From: Sciurus carolinensis
Lineage: Eukaryota; Chordata; Mammalia; Rodentia; Sciuridae
NCBI RefSeq assembly: GCF_902686445.1
Contig: NW_025920107.1
Span: 1,054,001 to 1,118,000 of the forward strand
DNA length: 64,000 nucleotides
Direction: 5' to 3'
Shown here: positions 45,832 through 57,984 of the stretch, in pieces
How positions within the stretch are numbered: position 1 is the first letter of the stretch
Layout of the letters: every line of letters starts with the position of its first letter
Translations under genes and position numbers: made by a program
The notes under the pieces: model-generated
Databases searched by the model: none
What the model saw: the letters and a program-made list of their open reading frames with translations, nothing else
What the model was told of the DNA's origin: nothing

Positions 45832-46603
45832 AAAGATGTTGATTTTTTTATGCTTATTGAACACTTACATATCTCCTATATGAGTTGGTTGTTCAAGGCT
45901 CTTACCTGCCTTTCTTTTGTGGTTTTTGGTTTCAAAGATAAAAGACAGAGTTTGATTTCAGGGAATAATGGTGCTATTTTTAATTATTAAAAAAACATTG
46001 ATTTGACTTTTTTCTTTCTTTGAGTATACATTATAGGTTTCTTGTCTGTCTTATATTTGGAGATTAATTTAAATGGGATTCTAGGACCTATCTTTGAAAA
46101 TTCTAATAGGAAAAATGAATAAGGGAAATCTCTCTTCCTCATGGCTGTAGGAAAATGAATATATTTCCTCAAAATAATTTGGTAAGTAAGTTGTTGAATG
46201 ACACATTCACAAAAACATCCACTTCTATTTCTTTAAGTTTTTTTTTTTTAATGTTTTTGACAGAGGATCATGCATTCTACTGTCTGGATTTTGGAGTTTA
46301 ATACAAAATCACATGGGATAAGGTTTGGCAAATTCGAGAAATATTCACACATGATTTACTATTTATTGAATGACATGCTGTGGAGATAGCAACAGGAGAA
46401 TATTTATTTTTAGAAATACATATTTTTTCAATTTATTATATGCAGGGAATTTAAATAAAATTTTACAGTGTAGTCAAATGTTTCCATTCATGAATCATAT
46501 ACAGACATATATAATCCACAAATTGAAAAGGTCTTATGCAAGGTAAAATGCACAATCCTCCGAATTTGGCTGGATTCCACTTCTCCAAAAAAACTTTGCT
46601 TTA

Positions 46604-46672
46604 ATTTAGCTGCAGTCTGAGGATCTGGATTTCAATTCCTAGCACCTCAACAGGAAAAAAAAAAAAAAGCTG
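46604..46672 (+). mobile_element. ID-type SINE remnant
   Basis: GGATTTCAATTCCTAGCACC and an A-run of 14. Only the B-box side is readable. Confidence 0.5.
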
Positions 46673-46879
46673 CATTCAAGAACCTGCCATTGTGACTTAA
46701 TTCATTTATAAATTAGTTGTCACCTCCTATCACTCAGAAGACTCACTAGACTCATTCTGAACATGTGAAAACATAAACCCTATCCATTCAGAAGCTTTTA
46801 GGTAAGCATTGTCCAATACAGCATACACTCAGTGTAGACAAGCAGGCTTAGCCATCTGGTATGACTTTTGTCTCTGGAG

Positions 46880-47005
46880 CCTGCCAGTGTTAGTATCCAT
46901 GTCTAGGCTCCCTCTTTCATGTTCAGGGGACCTGGTTTGCTCTGCTGTGCAGGTGCAGGAAGATCTATGAGGAGAACACTGAGACCTGCAAAAAGCCAAT
47001 AAATG
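46880..47005 (+). pseudogene. KRAB zinc-finger gene exon 1-like sequence (copy B)
   Basis: Paralogue of 43500-43637: CTGGTTTGCTCTGCTGTGCA, then AATAAATG followed by GTTAGT (47006-47011). The donor-like sequence has T in place of G at its third base and would be weak. CpG sites present in copy A are mostly lost. Probably dead. Confidence 0.45.
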
Positions 47006-47406
47006 GTTAGTGTGCAGTGGCATCCTGAGACCTTGAAATTGACTGCAATGACTATGTTGGGATCTGCAATTTTGGACTAGCATCTATATGGTAATCTAGT
47101 ATCTGCAGGCCTGGGTGTTCCTCTGAGGCAGGTCAGCTCTGAATTCCCCACTGGCCAGTCAAGTGGGGTGTATGTCAGCAGTAGACAGTGGGAGTCCTGT
47201 CCTATCCCTGCAGTGTATCTGCAGCCCCTACCTGAAGTTCTACATAAGCACATATGTGGCAGCATTCCAGCACCTTCCCAGACTGTGTGGTGGATTGAGG
47301 AGTGGGATAATCATCAGAATCACAACTCCTTGTATTGTTTTTTTGCATGAGGGGACTATGGTCTATAGGGGTCTCAGTTCTTTTTTCTGAGCTTGCTTTT
47401 CTTTCT

Positions 47407-47575
47407 TTTTTGGGGGGATGTTGGTACCATGAATCGAACCCAGAGATCCTTTATCACTGTGACTATATCCCTCATGCTTTTTTTTATTTTGAGACAGTTA
47501 CTGAGTCTGGCCTTGAACTTGTGCCTCAGTTTTCTGAGTTGCTGGGATTATAGGTGCATGCCACACTGCCTGTAT
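47407..47575 (-). mobile_element. B1-dID composite SINE
   Basis: TTGGTACCATGAATCGAACC, TATTTTGAGACAG, GGCCTTGAACTTGTGCCTCA and GGGATTATAGGTGCATGCC. Shared with copy A at 44010. Confidence 0.85.
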
Positions 47576-47821
47576 CCTCCTTAATATTCTAAATAAATGG
47601 GAAACAAAATGTCAAATCCAGAACCCTAATTCCTAGTCTAAACCTTTATGTATATATGTCAATAAACTCCTAAAATTCCAGTTCCCTGTTCATATCCCCA
47701 AGACAAATTCCCCTCTCCCCAGTATTATCAATTGCTTTTGCCATATTGCATTTGAAATAAGCAGTGTTTTTAAATTATTTTACCAATAACTGGATGGAAC
47801 TTCTTAATGAATTTATTTTCT

Positions 47822-48022
47822 GGCAGGGTGCAGTGGCACATGTCTATAATTCCAGAGACTCAGGTGGCTAAGGCAGGAAGATGCAATTTCAAGGTCAACA
47901 TTGGAATTTAGGTAGACTATAGGCAAGTTAGAAAGTCCTGTCTCAAAATTTTAAAACAAGGACTGAGTATGGGCTCAGATTTAACATGACCCTCTGTCAA
48001 ATCCCCAGTACCATAGAAAAAT
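47822..48022 (+). mobile_element. B1-dID SINE, plus strand
   Basis: GGCAGGGTGCAGTGGCACAT (7SL start) to AATCCCCAGTACCATAG (ID end). One of the few plus-strand B1-dID copies here, with B1 first and ID second. Confidence 0.85.
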
Positions 48023-48404
48023 TTCAAAAGAAAATAATTTTTGTTTGTTTATGAACATTTCACATGATAGAAAATAGAGAAAAATCACTTGACCTTTACC
48101 AAAATATATGTGTTTCTCTCCTCCCTTTGTCTCTCCAAGTCAGGACAACTTGTCAGAATGTCTTTGTGCTGAGAGTCCCCCTTGTGGAATTTATGAGAGA
48201 GAGCTTTCATTCTCCCTCTTGTTTTTTTTTTTTTTTTTTACAACTGTCTGATATGAGAATTCCACAGCTTGCACATCTAATATTTTTTGAGAGTCTAGTG
48301 AATATCAGTACTTGGGAATTACCTTGTTAGAGAGCAGTATAAATTTAGGGAGTATAATCTCTCAAGGAACTATCTGAGTGCCTTAAAGCTGGGAAAAGTC
48401 TCCT

Positions 48405-48720
48405 GTTGAATCCTTCATCCAAAAGGCACTTCAGTTGTTTTCTTATTTTGGCTATTATGAAAACTGCTACAGTAAAGATGAGAATGCAACCATTTAACAT
48501 ACTGATTTTACCTATTTTGGAAATGCAGTCAGAGTTATTATTGTTAGTTCTTAAGAACTTTCAATGCTTTTTTTTTAAATGGCTGTACCAAATTTATATT
48601 CTAAAACAGTGACAATGTGTTTCTTTCTTTCATATCCATATAATTAGAGTACTACTTTTCTTCAATTGTTTGATAGCCATTCTAACATCTGTGCTCAGGA
48701 TGCAGAAGGTCTTATAGTTG
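48405..48720 (-). mobile_element. Old LINE-1 ORF2 3' fragment
   Basis: Antisense landmarks TTGGCTATTATGAAAACTGC and ATGGCTGTACCAAATTTATA belong to the end of ORF2. Heavily diverged. Confidence 0.7.
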
Positions 48721-50845
48721 AATGGTGAACTGAATTCCTGATGCAAGTTGTTAGATTTCAGGCTTCCTTATTCCTACTGGAAAAAGATTATGTAAACCTT
48801 TTTAGTAATAAACAGAGATTTGTGCTTTTAACCCTTTTTCTTCAATCCTGGAGGGGATTGTGACCCATGGAAATGCTTGCACACTGATGCAAAGCCACTC
48901 CTTTGTGATCTTGGGAGATAAACAATGCACATTTGGCATAGCTACCAAAGCTTGATGGTTTAGGATGTAGTCCATTGAATGTAAAAAGTTGAAGTTGGGA
49001 AAAATTTCTTATAGAAAGAAATGGTTAGGCATGGAGTTATTACTGAACTGAGTTAGGTTACGGGCTCAGGAAGTGCTGAACTCCTACTTGGGTTGCCAGT
49101 TGTGGACTCTTTTTCTCCTACTAACTCTTTAGTGCTGACTAGATAGAAGATCAACTGTTAGCAACAACAGTGTGCAGAGTATACTGACAAATATCTTTTT
49201 GGGATAAACAGGGACCCTTGAGATTTAACTCCTCTTCTGTCCTGGTCACATGGAATAAAGCCCAGAGATCTTGAATAGCTCTAGAAAAACACCTCTTTTT
49301 CTGGTCTTGATGCTTGTGTATATCTAGTCCCTTCCTCTGTGAGCATCAGATAAATTAGTAAACTACAGGCAATTTAGAGTTAAATGTGATATATTGATGA
49401 CCACAATCAGTTTTCCTCTATTCAGAGTGACACCAGAGTTAGGTATTCTGTACCAAATATATGGTACATTGCTCAAGGAAGGCTAATGTCCAAGTGTACC
49501 CCAACTTTTCCTACTTATCTCAGTGTAGATTCTTTTGTTTTTGCTGTCCATTGTATATGACTCTAAATTCATTTTAAGAGGAACTCAAAACAGTAGTAGA
49601 TGTTTATTTGACACATTCATGAATAGATGGAGACTCACAAGGCTCATATTCTGCTATATTTCAAAAATCATCCCTCTTAATATCTGTTTTTTGGGGAATG
49701 CCGGGTGTAATTCCAGTGTTACATACATTCTACACACAAGCCCTACCAGTGATCTTTGCCTCTTCTTATAACATCTGCCTTCAGGTTGGGTTGTAGCATT
49801 CTATCACATTAAATATTTTTCTTGATGTAGTTGGATTTTATATAGGTCCTCTCATTGCACTTAATAAAATTATTTACATACATTTGGAATATTCTGTATT
49901 GTGACTTCTTGGTCTTTAAATTACTGTGATAATGTAATTTGATAATATATATTAGTGTTAATGAATGATAGCTGTTACTTTTTCTCTTATATTTTAGAGA
50001 GTTCTTAGCTAATGTTTTGTGTATTTAGTCCTCAGGAGAATTTTAGAAATTTTTGCTTTCATTTCTTCTTTAATTAAAAGGAAAATATGTTTTTAATTTT
50101 GATGGGGTATTATAGATTAACTTGGGAAAAATGATCATCTTTATGAGTTTTATCTATACATAGAGTGTGTAGCTAATTCTTTTATATGCTCTTCTCTATT
50201 TTTACTTTCTCAAATTTTGCACACTTTTTAAATATGCTTACATATGAAATGTGACATTCATGTAACATTGATATAAAACATACATGGTGTTTTATAGCAT
50301 TTGTCAAACTGAATGCTCTATAGCAAAAAAAGTGTCTTTCTTCTAGAAGCCATTATTTTCCACAGTTTATTATTTATTTCTTCCTAAATGTACATCCTCT
50401 TTAACCATGCTCCTGGGTTTCAACTCTGGAGAAATATGGCTATTTCCTATGTACAGGAGCTGTAATTTCAGTCTGTTTCCTGTGGGGTTGTATCATGTAT
50501 GTCAGATAGCAAAACAGTTTCCACAGATAAATAATAACAGCTTAAACTCCATCTTTCCTTCATGAGAGCATTTATTCCATGTTCATCAATACTATTTAGT
50601 TTTATTTTTTTCAGAAAATTTACTCATTCTATTGATGTATTGCAATTGCTCTACATTTTAACAGATTATGTAGAAAATACTGAAAATATAAGCTACTTTG
50701 TAAAACCAAAGATAATTATTGAATTCAAAGATAAACTATGTTTTACACAATGGTCCCTTTTCCCATAGTTAGTATTAAATTTTAAATATCTACTTCTTTT
50801 CTCTAAATAATTTTTAGATATTGATAAACTTTTATTTTTATTCAT
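48721..50845. other. No gene recognised (part of duplication copy B)
   Basis: Only the block 50110-50610 has a match in copy A; the rest is unassigned. Confidence 0.45.
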
Positions 50846-50930
50846 TTATTTATATGTGATGCTGAGAATCAAACCCAGTGTCTAACACTTGCTAGGCAAG
50901 CGCTCTACCACTGAGCCACAGCCCCAGCCT
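50846..50930 (-). mobile_element. ID-type SINE, minus strand
   Basis: GCTGAGAATCAAACCCAGTG, GCTCTACCACTGAGCCACAG and CCCCAGCC. A clear reverse complement of the ID body. Confidence 0.92.
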
Positions 50931-51244
50931 TAAATATATATTTCTTTTATTAAAGTGATTATTTTGCATACTACCTAAGTACATCTCCTTTACAAAAGGC
51001 TCAGTAATTCTCAGAAACTCTTTCTAGAAGGTTGTTGTAAAAGAAAGTGCACAACCAGAAAAGGAGAAAGCAAAAAAAGTTTAAATCATGCACAATAACT
51101 AGCATATCAAATACATTTAATACATTAGAAATTCCATTGCAATATCAAGAATTCAAAGAAGAAATACTAGCATTACATATAATGTACATATGATGTACTG
51201 ATACATGTAGCAAAATTATTTTTTAAGCTGAATTGAAACCACTT

Positions 51245-53085
51245 ACTATATTAAGTTTCTATTGTAATTTTGTGCATTTGGTGTTCTGTAAGACTCTTGC
51301 AGTTGATTTTTCCATTTCATTTTTCAGGTTTGGTAAATTTTCTGATTTTATTTCATTGAATATGTTGTTCATTCCTTTGGTTTGTATCTTTATGCTTTCC
51401 TCAATCCTGAAAATTTTTAAATTTGGTCTTTTCATGATCTCTCATAGTTATTGGAGGTTCTGTTAAAGAATTCTTACCATTTTTGTTTGGTCAACTTTAT
51501 TTTCAAGATTAAATATTTTGTCTTCATTGTCTGAGGATCTGTCTTCCAAGTGATCTAGTCTGTTGATGATGCTTTCCATTGAGTTTTTATTTGGTTTATC
51601 ATTTCCTTCATTTCAAGGATTTCTGTTTGTTTTTTTTCCTCAGAATCTCTATCTCTTTGTTGAAATGATCTTTTGCTTCCTGCAGTTGCTCTTTCAATTT
51701 TTCATTGGAGTGATTTTTCATTGCCTGCATTTGCTCTCTTACCTCATCTTTTGCTTCATGAATCATTTTAATTAAGTATATTCGAAACTCCTTTTCTGAT
51801 ATTTCTTCTACTGTGCTGTCACTGGATTCTATTAATATAGAATCTTGGTTTGTTTGGAACACTTTTCTTATATTATCATGTTGTTCACATATCTTCCCCT
51901 CTTGCAGTGCAGATCTGGGGTATTTCAGATTCCCCCCTACAGGTTTATAGTAACCCTGCAGGTTTCCAAAGCCTCTTCTTTAAGGTGCATATCAATATTA
52001 GCAGTACCCAGTACAGATAATATTCAGCCCTAAACTAAATAGCCCCTATGAAGATGTTAAAAATATTGTCATAGTAAATAGGATGAGTTCAAATATTATC
52101 TACAGTAAAACAAATAGATTTGCAATGAGGTCTACAGTTTATAATGGTGAACAAAGGATGGGGAGGAGTGTAGGATGTACATGTTAGAAGGATAAGAAAA
52201 GAGTATTTAGAAGTACTAAATCATAGGAAGAGTGATAGCAGAATCTAAAGAAGTTGGTTGTTAGCAATGGAAAGCAGAGAAAGAGACTCAGAGGAAACAG
52301 AAAAACAAAAGGATAATAGAGTGAGAAAAATAAAGAAATAAAAACTTAAAAAATTTCAGAAAAAAAATCTACACTACAACAGTCATATACTATTCAAACC
52401 TCCCAGTCTTCAGTAGCCTGATTCATGAGAGGTACCTGACAGTGAGCTTCCTGTCACCAGTAGGTATCTCAGGATGGAATTGGCCCCACCTAATGATAGC
52501 AGCTTCCACTTTCAGATTAATGCAAAATGAATGCACTGGCTTCAAAATGTGTTGGCAAATGGAGAGCTACAATGCGGGGTGTGGGTGACTATTCCATGCT
52601 GGATACAGTAGGTTGTGCCAGGGTTCCTGGAGGTGGGGATGCAGTCGGTTATGCAGGTCTTGACTGTTGTCTTAAAATGGCAGTAGCCATGCACATCTAA
52701 CCAAATCTGACAGTGGACCTCCCGGTAATAGCCAGCAGCTGGTGTTTTGCTGGTGGTCTGCAGTCTGCAGGTGATCAGAGACCATCAGCAGGTGGACCTC
52801 ATGTGGTGGGTGAGGGGTAGGTGAAAGGCAGGTAATGGGCAGGCAAGAGGCAGGCAAATGGGCAAATGGCAGAGGCAGCAGTGAGTGAGAGCTCTGCACT
52901 CAACAATTTGTCAATATGCTGGCAGACTGTGGGTGATTGAGGTGGACAAATGAGATAAACAGCAGGTGATTGATAAGCAGCAAAGACTGCCTCACAGAGA
53001 AAGAGGTTTTCCTCTGCTTGAAACCTGAGTTATGAAACGACAAGGAATGTAGCCTCCCTCTAGTCTTCCATTTTGTGTCTCCAAT
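51245..53085 (-). mobile_element. LINE-1 5' end: 5' UTR and part of ORF1, minus strand
   Basis: On the minus strand, about 1.2 kb of GC-richer 5' UTR starts with AAATGGAAGACTAGAGGGAG near 53070. ORF1 starts at about 51862, and its first 84 codons are open: an acidic/Gln-rich coiled-coil with many Glu, Lys and Met. After a stop at 51608 the coding pattern goes on in the same kind of coiled-coil to about 51245. ORF1 protein is the RNA-binding partner for retrotransposition. The element is cut off at its 3' side, the reverse of the usual 5' truncation. Confidence 0.78.
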
Positions 53086-53145
53086 TTTGTTTTTTGTATA
53101 TATGAGTTATTTTACATTACCTAAGTTCTAAAGATGTTAAGTTTT

Positions 53146-53238
53146 GGGGCTGTGGTTGTGGCTCAGTGGTACAGCGCTTGCCCAGCATGTGTGAGGCACA
53201 GGGTTTGATTCTCAGCACTGTATATAAATGAATAATAA
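53146..53238 (+). mobile_element. ID-type SINE
   Basis: GGGGCTGTGGTTGTGGCTCA start, GGTTTGATTCTCAGCACTG end. The 16-base target duplication AAAGATGTTAAGTTTT is perfect at 53130-53145 and 53239-53254. Confidence 0.96.
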
Positions 53239-53524
53239 AAAGATGTTAAGTTTTTATTGATTATTGAATAATTAGATATCTATCTCCTACTTAAAGTGAT
53301 TATTCAAGTCTCTTGCCTGCTTTTCTTTTGCAATTTTTCCTTTCTTACCTTCTTTTAAGTGTTTGATTTTATGTGAGGTAATGAGTTTTTTTCAATCTGT
53401 TCCTTCTCCTTGCACCCTTCAATGGACTTATTTGAGATATATAATTTTTATTTTAATATTATACAATTTATAAATTTAAAAATAATATTTTGTGTAACTT
53501 TGAAAAACAATAACCATTTGTTTT

Positions 53525-53715
53525 TTTCCCCCTTTTGTGACATTGGGGATTGAAACCAGGGTGTCCTGTTACCAATCTATATCCTCAGCTCTTTTTAAAA
53601 TTTTATTTTCAGATGGGATTTTACACAGCTGCTTGGATTGGCCTCCAATTGTGATCCTCCTACCTTAGCCTGCAGAGTACTGGATATTTTAAGTGTGTAC
53701 CACCACATGCAACCT
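53525..53715 (-). mobile_element. Diverged B1-dID SINE
   Basis: GGGGATTGAAACCAGGGTGT, TCAGATGGGATTTTACACAG and GTGATCCTCCTACCTTAGCC, then ACCACCACATGC. Confidence 0.78.
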
Positions 53716-54890
53716 TTCTCACTCTTCCTTATTCCAACTTGTGAATGCTTTATATTTTCTTTAATATTTCACTATTACTTATTTGTAATATTTATATTCA
53801 GTATTTAGTGTGTGAAAATGAATTTTTATATGCTATGATGAATAGCACTTTTATTATTACAAAATTTTCTCTATATCCTAGCATCTTTTTTTGGAAAGAA
53901 TGCCATTTTTCTTCTTCCCAGTACTGTAATCTCTTTGATTTTTTTTTACTGTCTATATAGTAAGTGGCTTAGCAAATATTTTGTCTTGAGTTCTACCATT
54001 TGTTCATTTCATTATGAGGTCTACACTGGTTGCTATAACTTTATAACATCAGTCATGAGTGGTATCATAGTGTTTTGGTCAGGGATATACTTTTGTGCAA
54101 TACAATGGAAACAGAAAAAAATCTAGTTACATAATAGTCTGTATCAACAAGATTCTTGCCATTACACTCAGATATTCAGAAAATGGCAGAATCTTTTAGA
54201 ACAAATTTCTACAATGTAGTCCCATCAAGTGAGACATAATTATATATATGCATATGCTGGCAATTAAATAGTACATAATTGACATAATTTTTACTTGTCA
54301 AATTTACCAGAGCTTTTTCAATTCCATTTGCTTTTGGAAAGCACCAAAATTGACACTGATGATTTTTTCTGTGGCATGGGCATTTATAGTATCTTCTAAT
54401 TTTGCTCTTTGCTTAGGCTTTTCTTTCTCTACTCTTCTTTTTATAAAATTTACTTTTTCCAAAATATTGAGAGGGATGATTTGATAATATGTTCTTAGTC
54501 ATTTTTATGGCCAAGGAATCAACCAATGAAATATAAGTGGACCATGGATTGAAGAAAATATTTGATAACCACATATCTAAGAAAAGTTTAATATCAAAAT
54601 ATATGAAAAACATGCAACTCATCAAAAAATAAAAATAATAAAAGTAATACTGTATGGTAAAATGCCTAAAAATCAAACAAATGTATAAAGTTATATAAAA
54701 GGTACTTAACATCATTATCAGAAAAATGCTACTCAAATTTATAATTTACTTTAGATTCTCTGCTTCATTTATCTCACAGAAATATGAGTGCTAAATAGTG
54801 TATATTCTCCATTCTACACAGGGCATCCTGAGACAGTTGTCAGTACATAAAATGCAAAGTATTCATTTCTCCATATTATTCTATCACTTT
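53716..54890. other. AT-rich, no gene recognised
   Basis: Many short open frames on both strands come from AT richness; none resembles a known protein. Confidence 0.45.
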
Positions 54891-54894
54891 CATT

Positions 54895-54982
54895 TTTTAT
54901 TTTTTGCAGTGCTGGGGATTGAATCCAGGGCCCTGTGCTTGTGAGGCAAGCACTTTACCAACTGAGCTATCTCCCCAGCCCA
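54895..54982 (-). mobile_element. ID-type SINE, minus strand
   Basis: GCAGTGCTGGGGATTGAATC, GTGAGGCAAGCACTTTACCA and CTGAGCTATCTCCCCAGCCC. Close to the subfamily sequence. Confidence 0.94.
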
Positions 54983-55147
54983 CATTTTTCCATCTCAATC
55001 TAGATAGTCATGAGTTTTGAAAATCAAATAAAAAAAGAATAGAATGCACTAATGAACCTAGATGCAAGAAAATATAAGAAAAGACCTACAAAACAAAATT
55101 TAACTTAATTACAAGTATTCTTATAAGAACCTGAAAAACTGTTCATG

Positions 55148-55262
55148 GGAGAGCATGGCAGTAGTCCCAGACACTGGTGAGGCTAAAGCAGGAGAATGAT
55201 TTTACACCTAGGAATTTTACACCTAGGGCAACACAGCAAGAACCTAGATCTAAAAACAAAAC
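55148..55262 (+). mobile_element. B1-like fragment, plus strand
   Basis: AGCATGGCAGTAGTCCCAGA, GAGGCTAAAGCAGGAGAATG and AACACAGCAAGAACCTAGAT follow the 7SL/B1 order, with a short internal duplication of TTTTACACCTAGG. Confidence 0.65.
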
Positions 55263-55578
55263 AAACAACAAAAATTAAACAATAGCCACATATGAAAAAA
55301 AGTACCTTCACTGACACTGATGATTTCAACCAAACTTTTAGTAATAATTTATGATCACTTTTAAAACAGAATAAAACCTTCTAATTTATTCTATAAGGCA
55401 AGTTTACCAGATAAGACATCACAAGAAAGAAAATTAGAAGCCATATTCCATTTTGGATATTGACTAAAATATTCAAAATTTCTAGCAAACTGAAGGTAAC
55501 TACCTAAAAAGGAAAGGATGTACCCCATGTCCAACAGGGTCATCTCTCTATAGTCATAATAGAGAAAGGTTCCAAAAA

Positions 55579-55724
55579 TAATATATATATATAATATATA
55601 TAATAATATATATTAATATATATTATATATAAATATATAAATAATATATATAAAATATATTTATATATATTATTATATAATATTATATAATATTATATAT
55701 TATTTATATATATATATATATTAT
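55579..55724. repeat. AT microsatellite grown from a SINE tail
   Basis: About 145 bases of TA/TAA/TTA only. On the minus strand it directly follows the end of the short ID SINE at 55725-55759, so it stands where the A-rich tail would be. Confidence 0.88.
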
Positions 55725-55759
55725 TTGCAGTGCTGGGGATCGAATCCAGGGCCCCAGCC
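55725..55759 (-). mobile_element. Internally deleted ID SINE
   Basis: On the minus strand GGCTGGGGCCCTGGATTCG joins the 5' end straight to the B-box side, so about 50 bases with the A box are missing. TTCCAAAAATAAT flanks the SINE-plus-AT unit at 55570-55582 and 55760-55772 (13-base duplication). Confidence 0.85.
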
Positions 55760-55772
55760 TTCCAAAAATAAT

Positions 55773-57477
55773 TTTGACAGAGAAAAACTTGGCAAATCAT
55801 ATGTCAATGTATGTTAAACCTATAGCAGATTACAACTAGAGGATAATTCTTATTCAATCCACAAAAGGGCCCCTGGGAACTATCTTCTGTTATTCTCTTT
55901 TGTTTTGAAAACCTAAGTGCTTCACAACTTAGTTTGGGTAACAGGAAAAAGTGGTATGATTTTCTGACTTCTACTACATATTTTTCTGAGAATATTAAAG
56001 ATGGATATTATACATCAAAAGAGAAATAGCCTATGCAGATGATAGTATACTTCATATAATATTTCTAAGAAATTTTTACACACTAACAAAACTACAACTA
56101 CATTAGTTTGGTAAGAGAATAGGTTACAGGGTCAACATAAAATTTTATAAATTACCCTAGCAATGAGCAATGTCAAAAGGGAGACACAAGGCATTCACAA
56201 ATGTAGGAAAAATAATTGGAAATAAAAGTTATGACTAAAAATTTAAGACCTGTCCACTGCAAAGTAAAAAGTAAAGGTAAAAATCAAATGAAAAAAATAT
56301 GGAAACAAATGGGAAAGCAGCTAATATTCAATGATCAAAAGTTTAATTTTGATAAAAGTCACAGTGTTCCCCAGTAGATCTGCAAATTCAACATAATTAG
56401 GTGCAAATGTCAAAGTCATTTTGTAGAAATTGGCCGACTGACACTAGTAATCATAAAATTATAGGAAGGAAATAAAAAATAAAATCAGTATTGAAGTAAA
56501 ATGTTGTTACTTTTAAGAAAAATGTGCATTGCAAGCAAAATATGCCATGTCAAATATTGAATTTAAATATTTTTAAGATTACCAGTGAGTAGTAGTCCTA
56601 TGCCTGAAGTGAGGGGATCTGTGTCAACCTAGAGAATTATGCTGGGAATGACATTTGTCATCACAGATATAACCTTCTGAGCATGAGAGGATTTGACAAC
56701 TTTCTTGATAACTTTCTTCTTCTTCCTATATTTTTTGCATGTTTCCTACCATAGATGTTCTGTCTTTTGCATTTTACTCAAATCTAGTCCAGTGTGTATC
56801 ATGCTTAGGTACAACTCTTTTTGGTAAGTCTCTACACTTAAAAAATTAACTCAGAAACCATCCATTATCTTTACATATGATTTTTCTCCTTTATACTTTG
56901 GAAGTTATTTTAGGACCTGATTAGTGTGTTCTCCCGTACTAGTTCGTATTAAGTATTTTCTCTATTTGTATGCTATTATGTCTTTATTTTAAAATCAGAT
57001 TTATGTTCGTGTTAATCTGATTTACTATTTCTCATGGAAAGCCAGGTAACACATTTCAAATTTATTCTACTATTAAATAAATAGTCAATTGCTCAGGACC
57101 ACATGTGTTTTAGGCAGATTTGCATTATCAAAGGATGTGACATGAACAATATAGAGGAGGAAACAATTATTTTGGCTCATTGTTTCAGAGGTTCATTCCA
57201 GCACTAACTCCATAACTTTGAGTCCAAAGTGAGATCTCACTGTAGTCAGTGTGATTGAGTCAGATCAGTCTGGCCACAGCTCTTCGTTCCCAGTGTATAC
57301 CTGTAGCATATATGTATAGAAGAGACTTAGCCAAACCTATCTCTTGTCTTCAATCATGGAGAGTGTGGCATCTGGCTTCAGTACTTTATTCTTTGCACTT
57401 TATGAAGATCATATTTTTTGCTTATGCAAGTCTAAGAATTTATGTCTTATGTGTATACATGTTGATATATACAGTTT
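55773..57477. other. No gene recognised
   Basis: No named element, apart from an old-repeat-like segment at about 57120-57290 (ATTTTGGCTCATTGTTTCAG). Confidence 0.4.
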
Positions 57478-57705
57478 TTGAACTTCTTCATTTCCCCCTT
57501 TCTGCTCCATCCTTCTCTTCTCCTTATTGCTCGCTTCCACTCCCTTTTCACCTCATTTTCCTCTCTCCAGATCTCCTTAAGTTCCTTTCCTTTTTATTTC
57601 CTACTCTCCTTCCCTTTTCTTTCCCTTTGTCCTCTTTATCCTCCCTTTCTCTTTTTCTCTTTCCATTTTTCCTTTCTTTTTCTTCCCTATCCCTTATCTT
57701 CTGTA
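57478..57705. repeat. Long polypyrimidine tract
   Basis: About 230 bases, overwhelmingly C and T on the plus strand, in mixed (not strictly repeated) order. It gives rise to overlapping open frames on both strands that have no coding meaning. Confidence 0.85.
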
Positions 57706-57984
57706 TTATTTTTATTGTTTTTGATTTCAGAATGAGTATTAAAATAATGCAAATAATATTTAGGACTACTTGCCTCCATCCGCAAAATGAGCATCTGTAG
57801 TAGTTTAGATTCACATTCTTTACAAGAGGAGGAAATATAATTCTTGCATAATTAATATTGTATATTTGAATACTTATAGTACCTTACTGTATATTTTTGG
57901 CTCTCACAACTTCATTCATTTGAAAGTCATTGGAATTTATTGGCGAGAGCATTTTGTGTTCACCGTACAGGTTGTCTGGTTCTA

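Larger units (their letters stand above)
43120..45930 (+). repeat. Segmental duplication, copy A
   Basis: Matches copy B downstream in order: 43120-43330 to 46430-46710, 43330-43970 to 46710-47400, a shared SINE (44010 and 47407), 44640-45190 to 50110-50610, and 45832-45930 to about 53240-53330. Copy A was opened by an LTR at 45191-45831. Similarity is moderate, so the duplication is old. Confidence 0.75.
46430..53330 (+). repeat. Segmental duplication, copy B
   Basis: Partner of copy A (see the block list there). It was stretched by old LINE-1 (48405-48720), SINEs, and a LINE-1 5' fragment (51245-53085), so the remaining matched parts are separated. Copies A and B are direct repeats about 3.4 kb apart at their starts. 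Confidence 0.7.

Noticed and set aside
57255..57800. 181-codon open frame
   Set aside because: It is low-complexity Ser/Leu/Phe/Pro, produced by the polypyrimidine tract.
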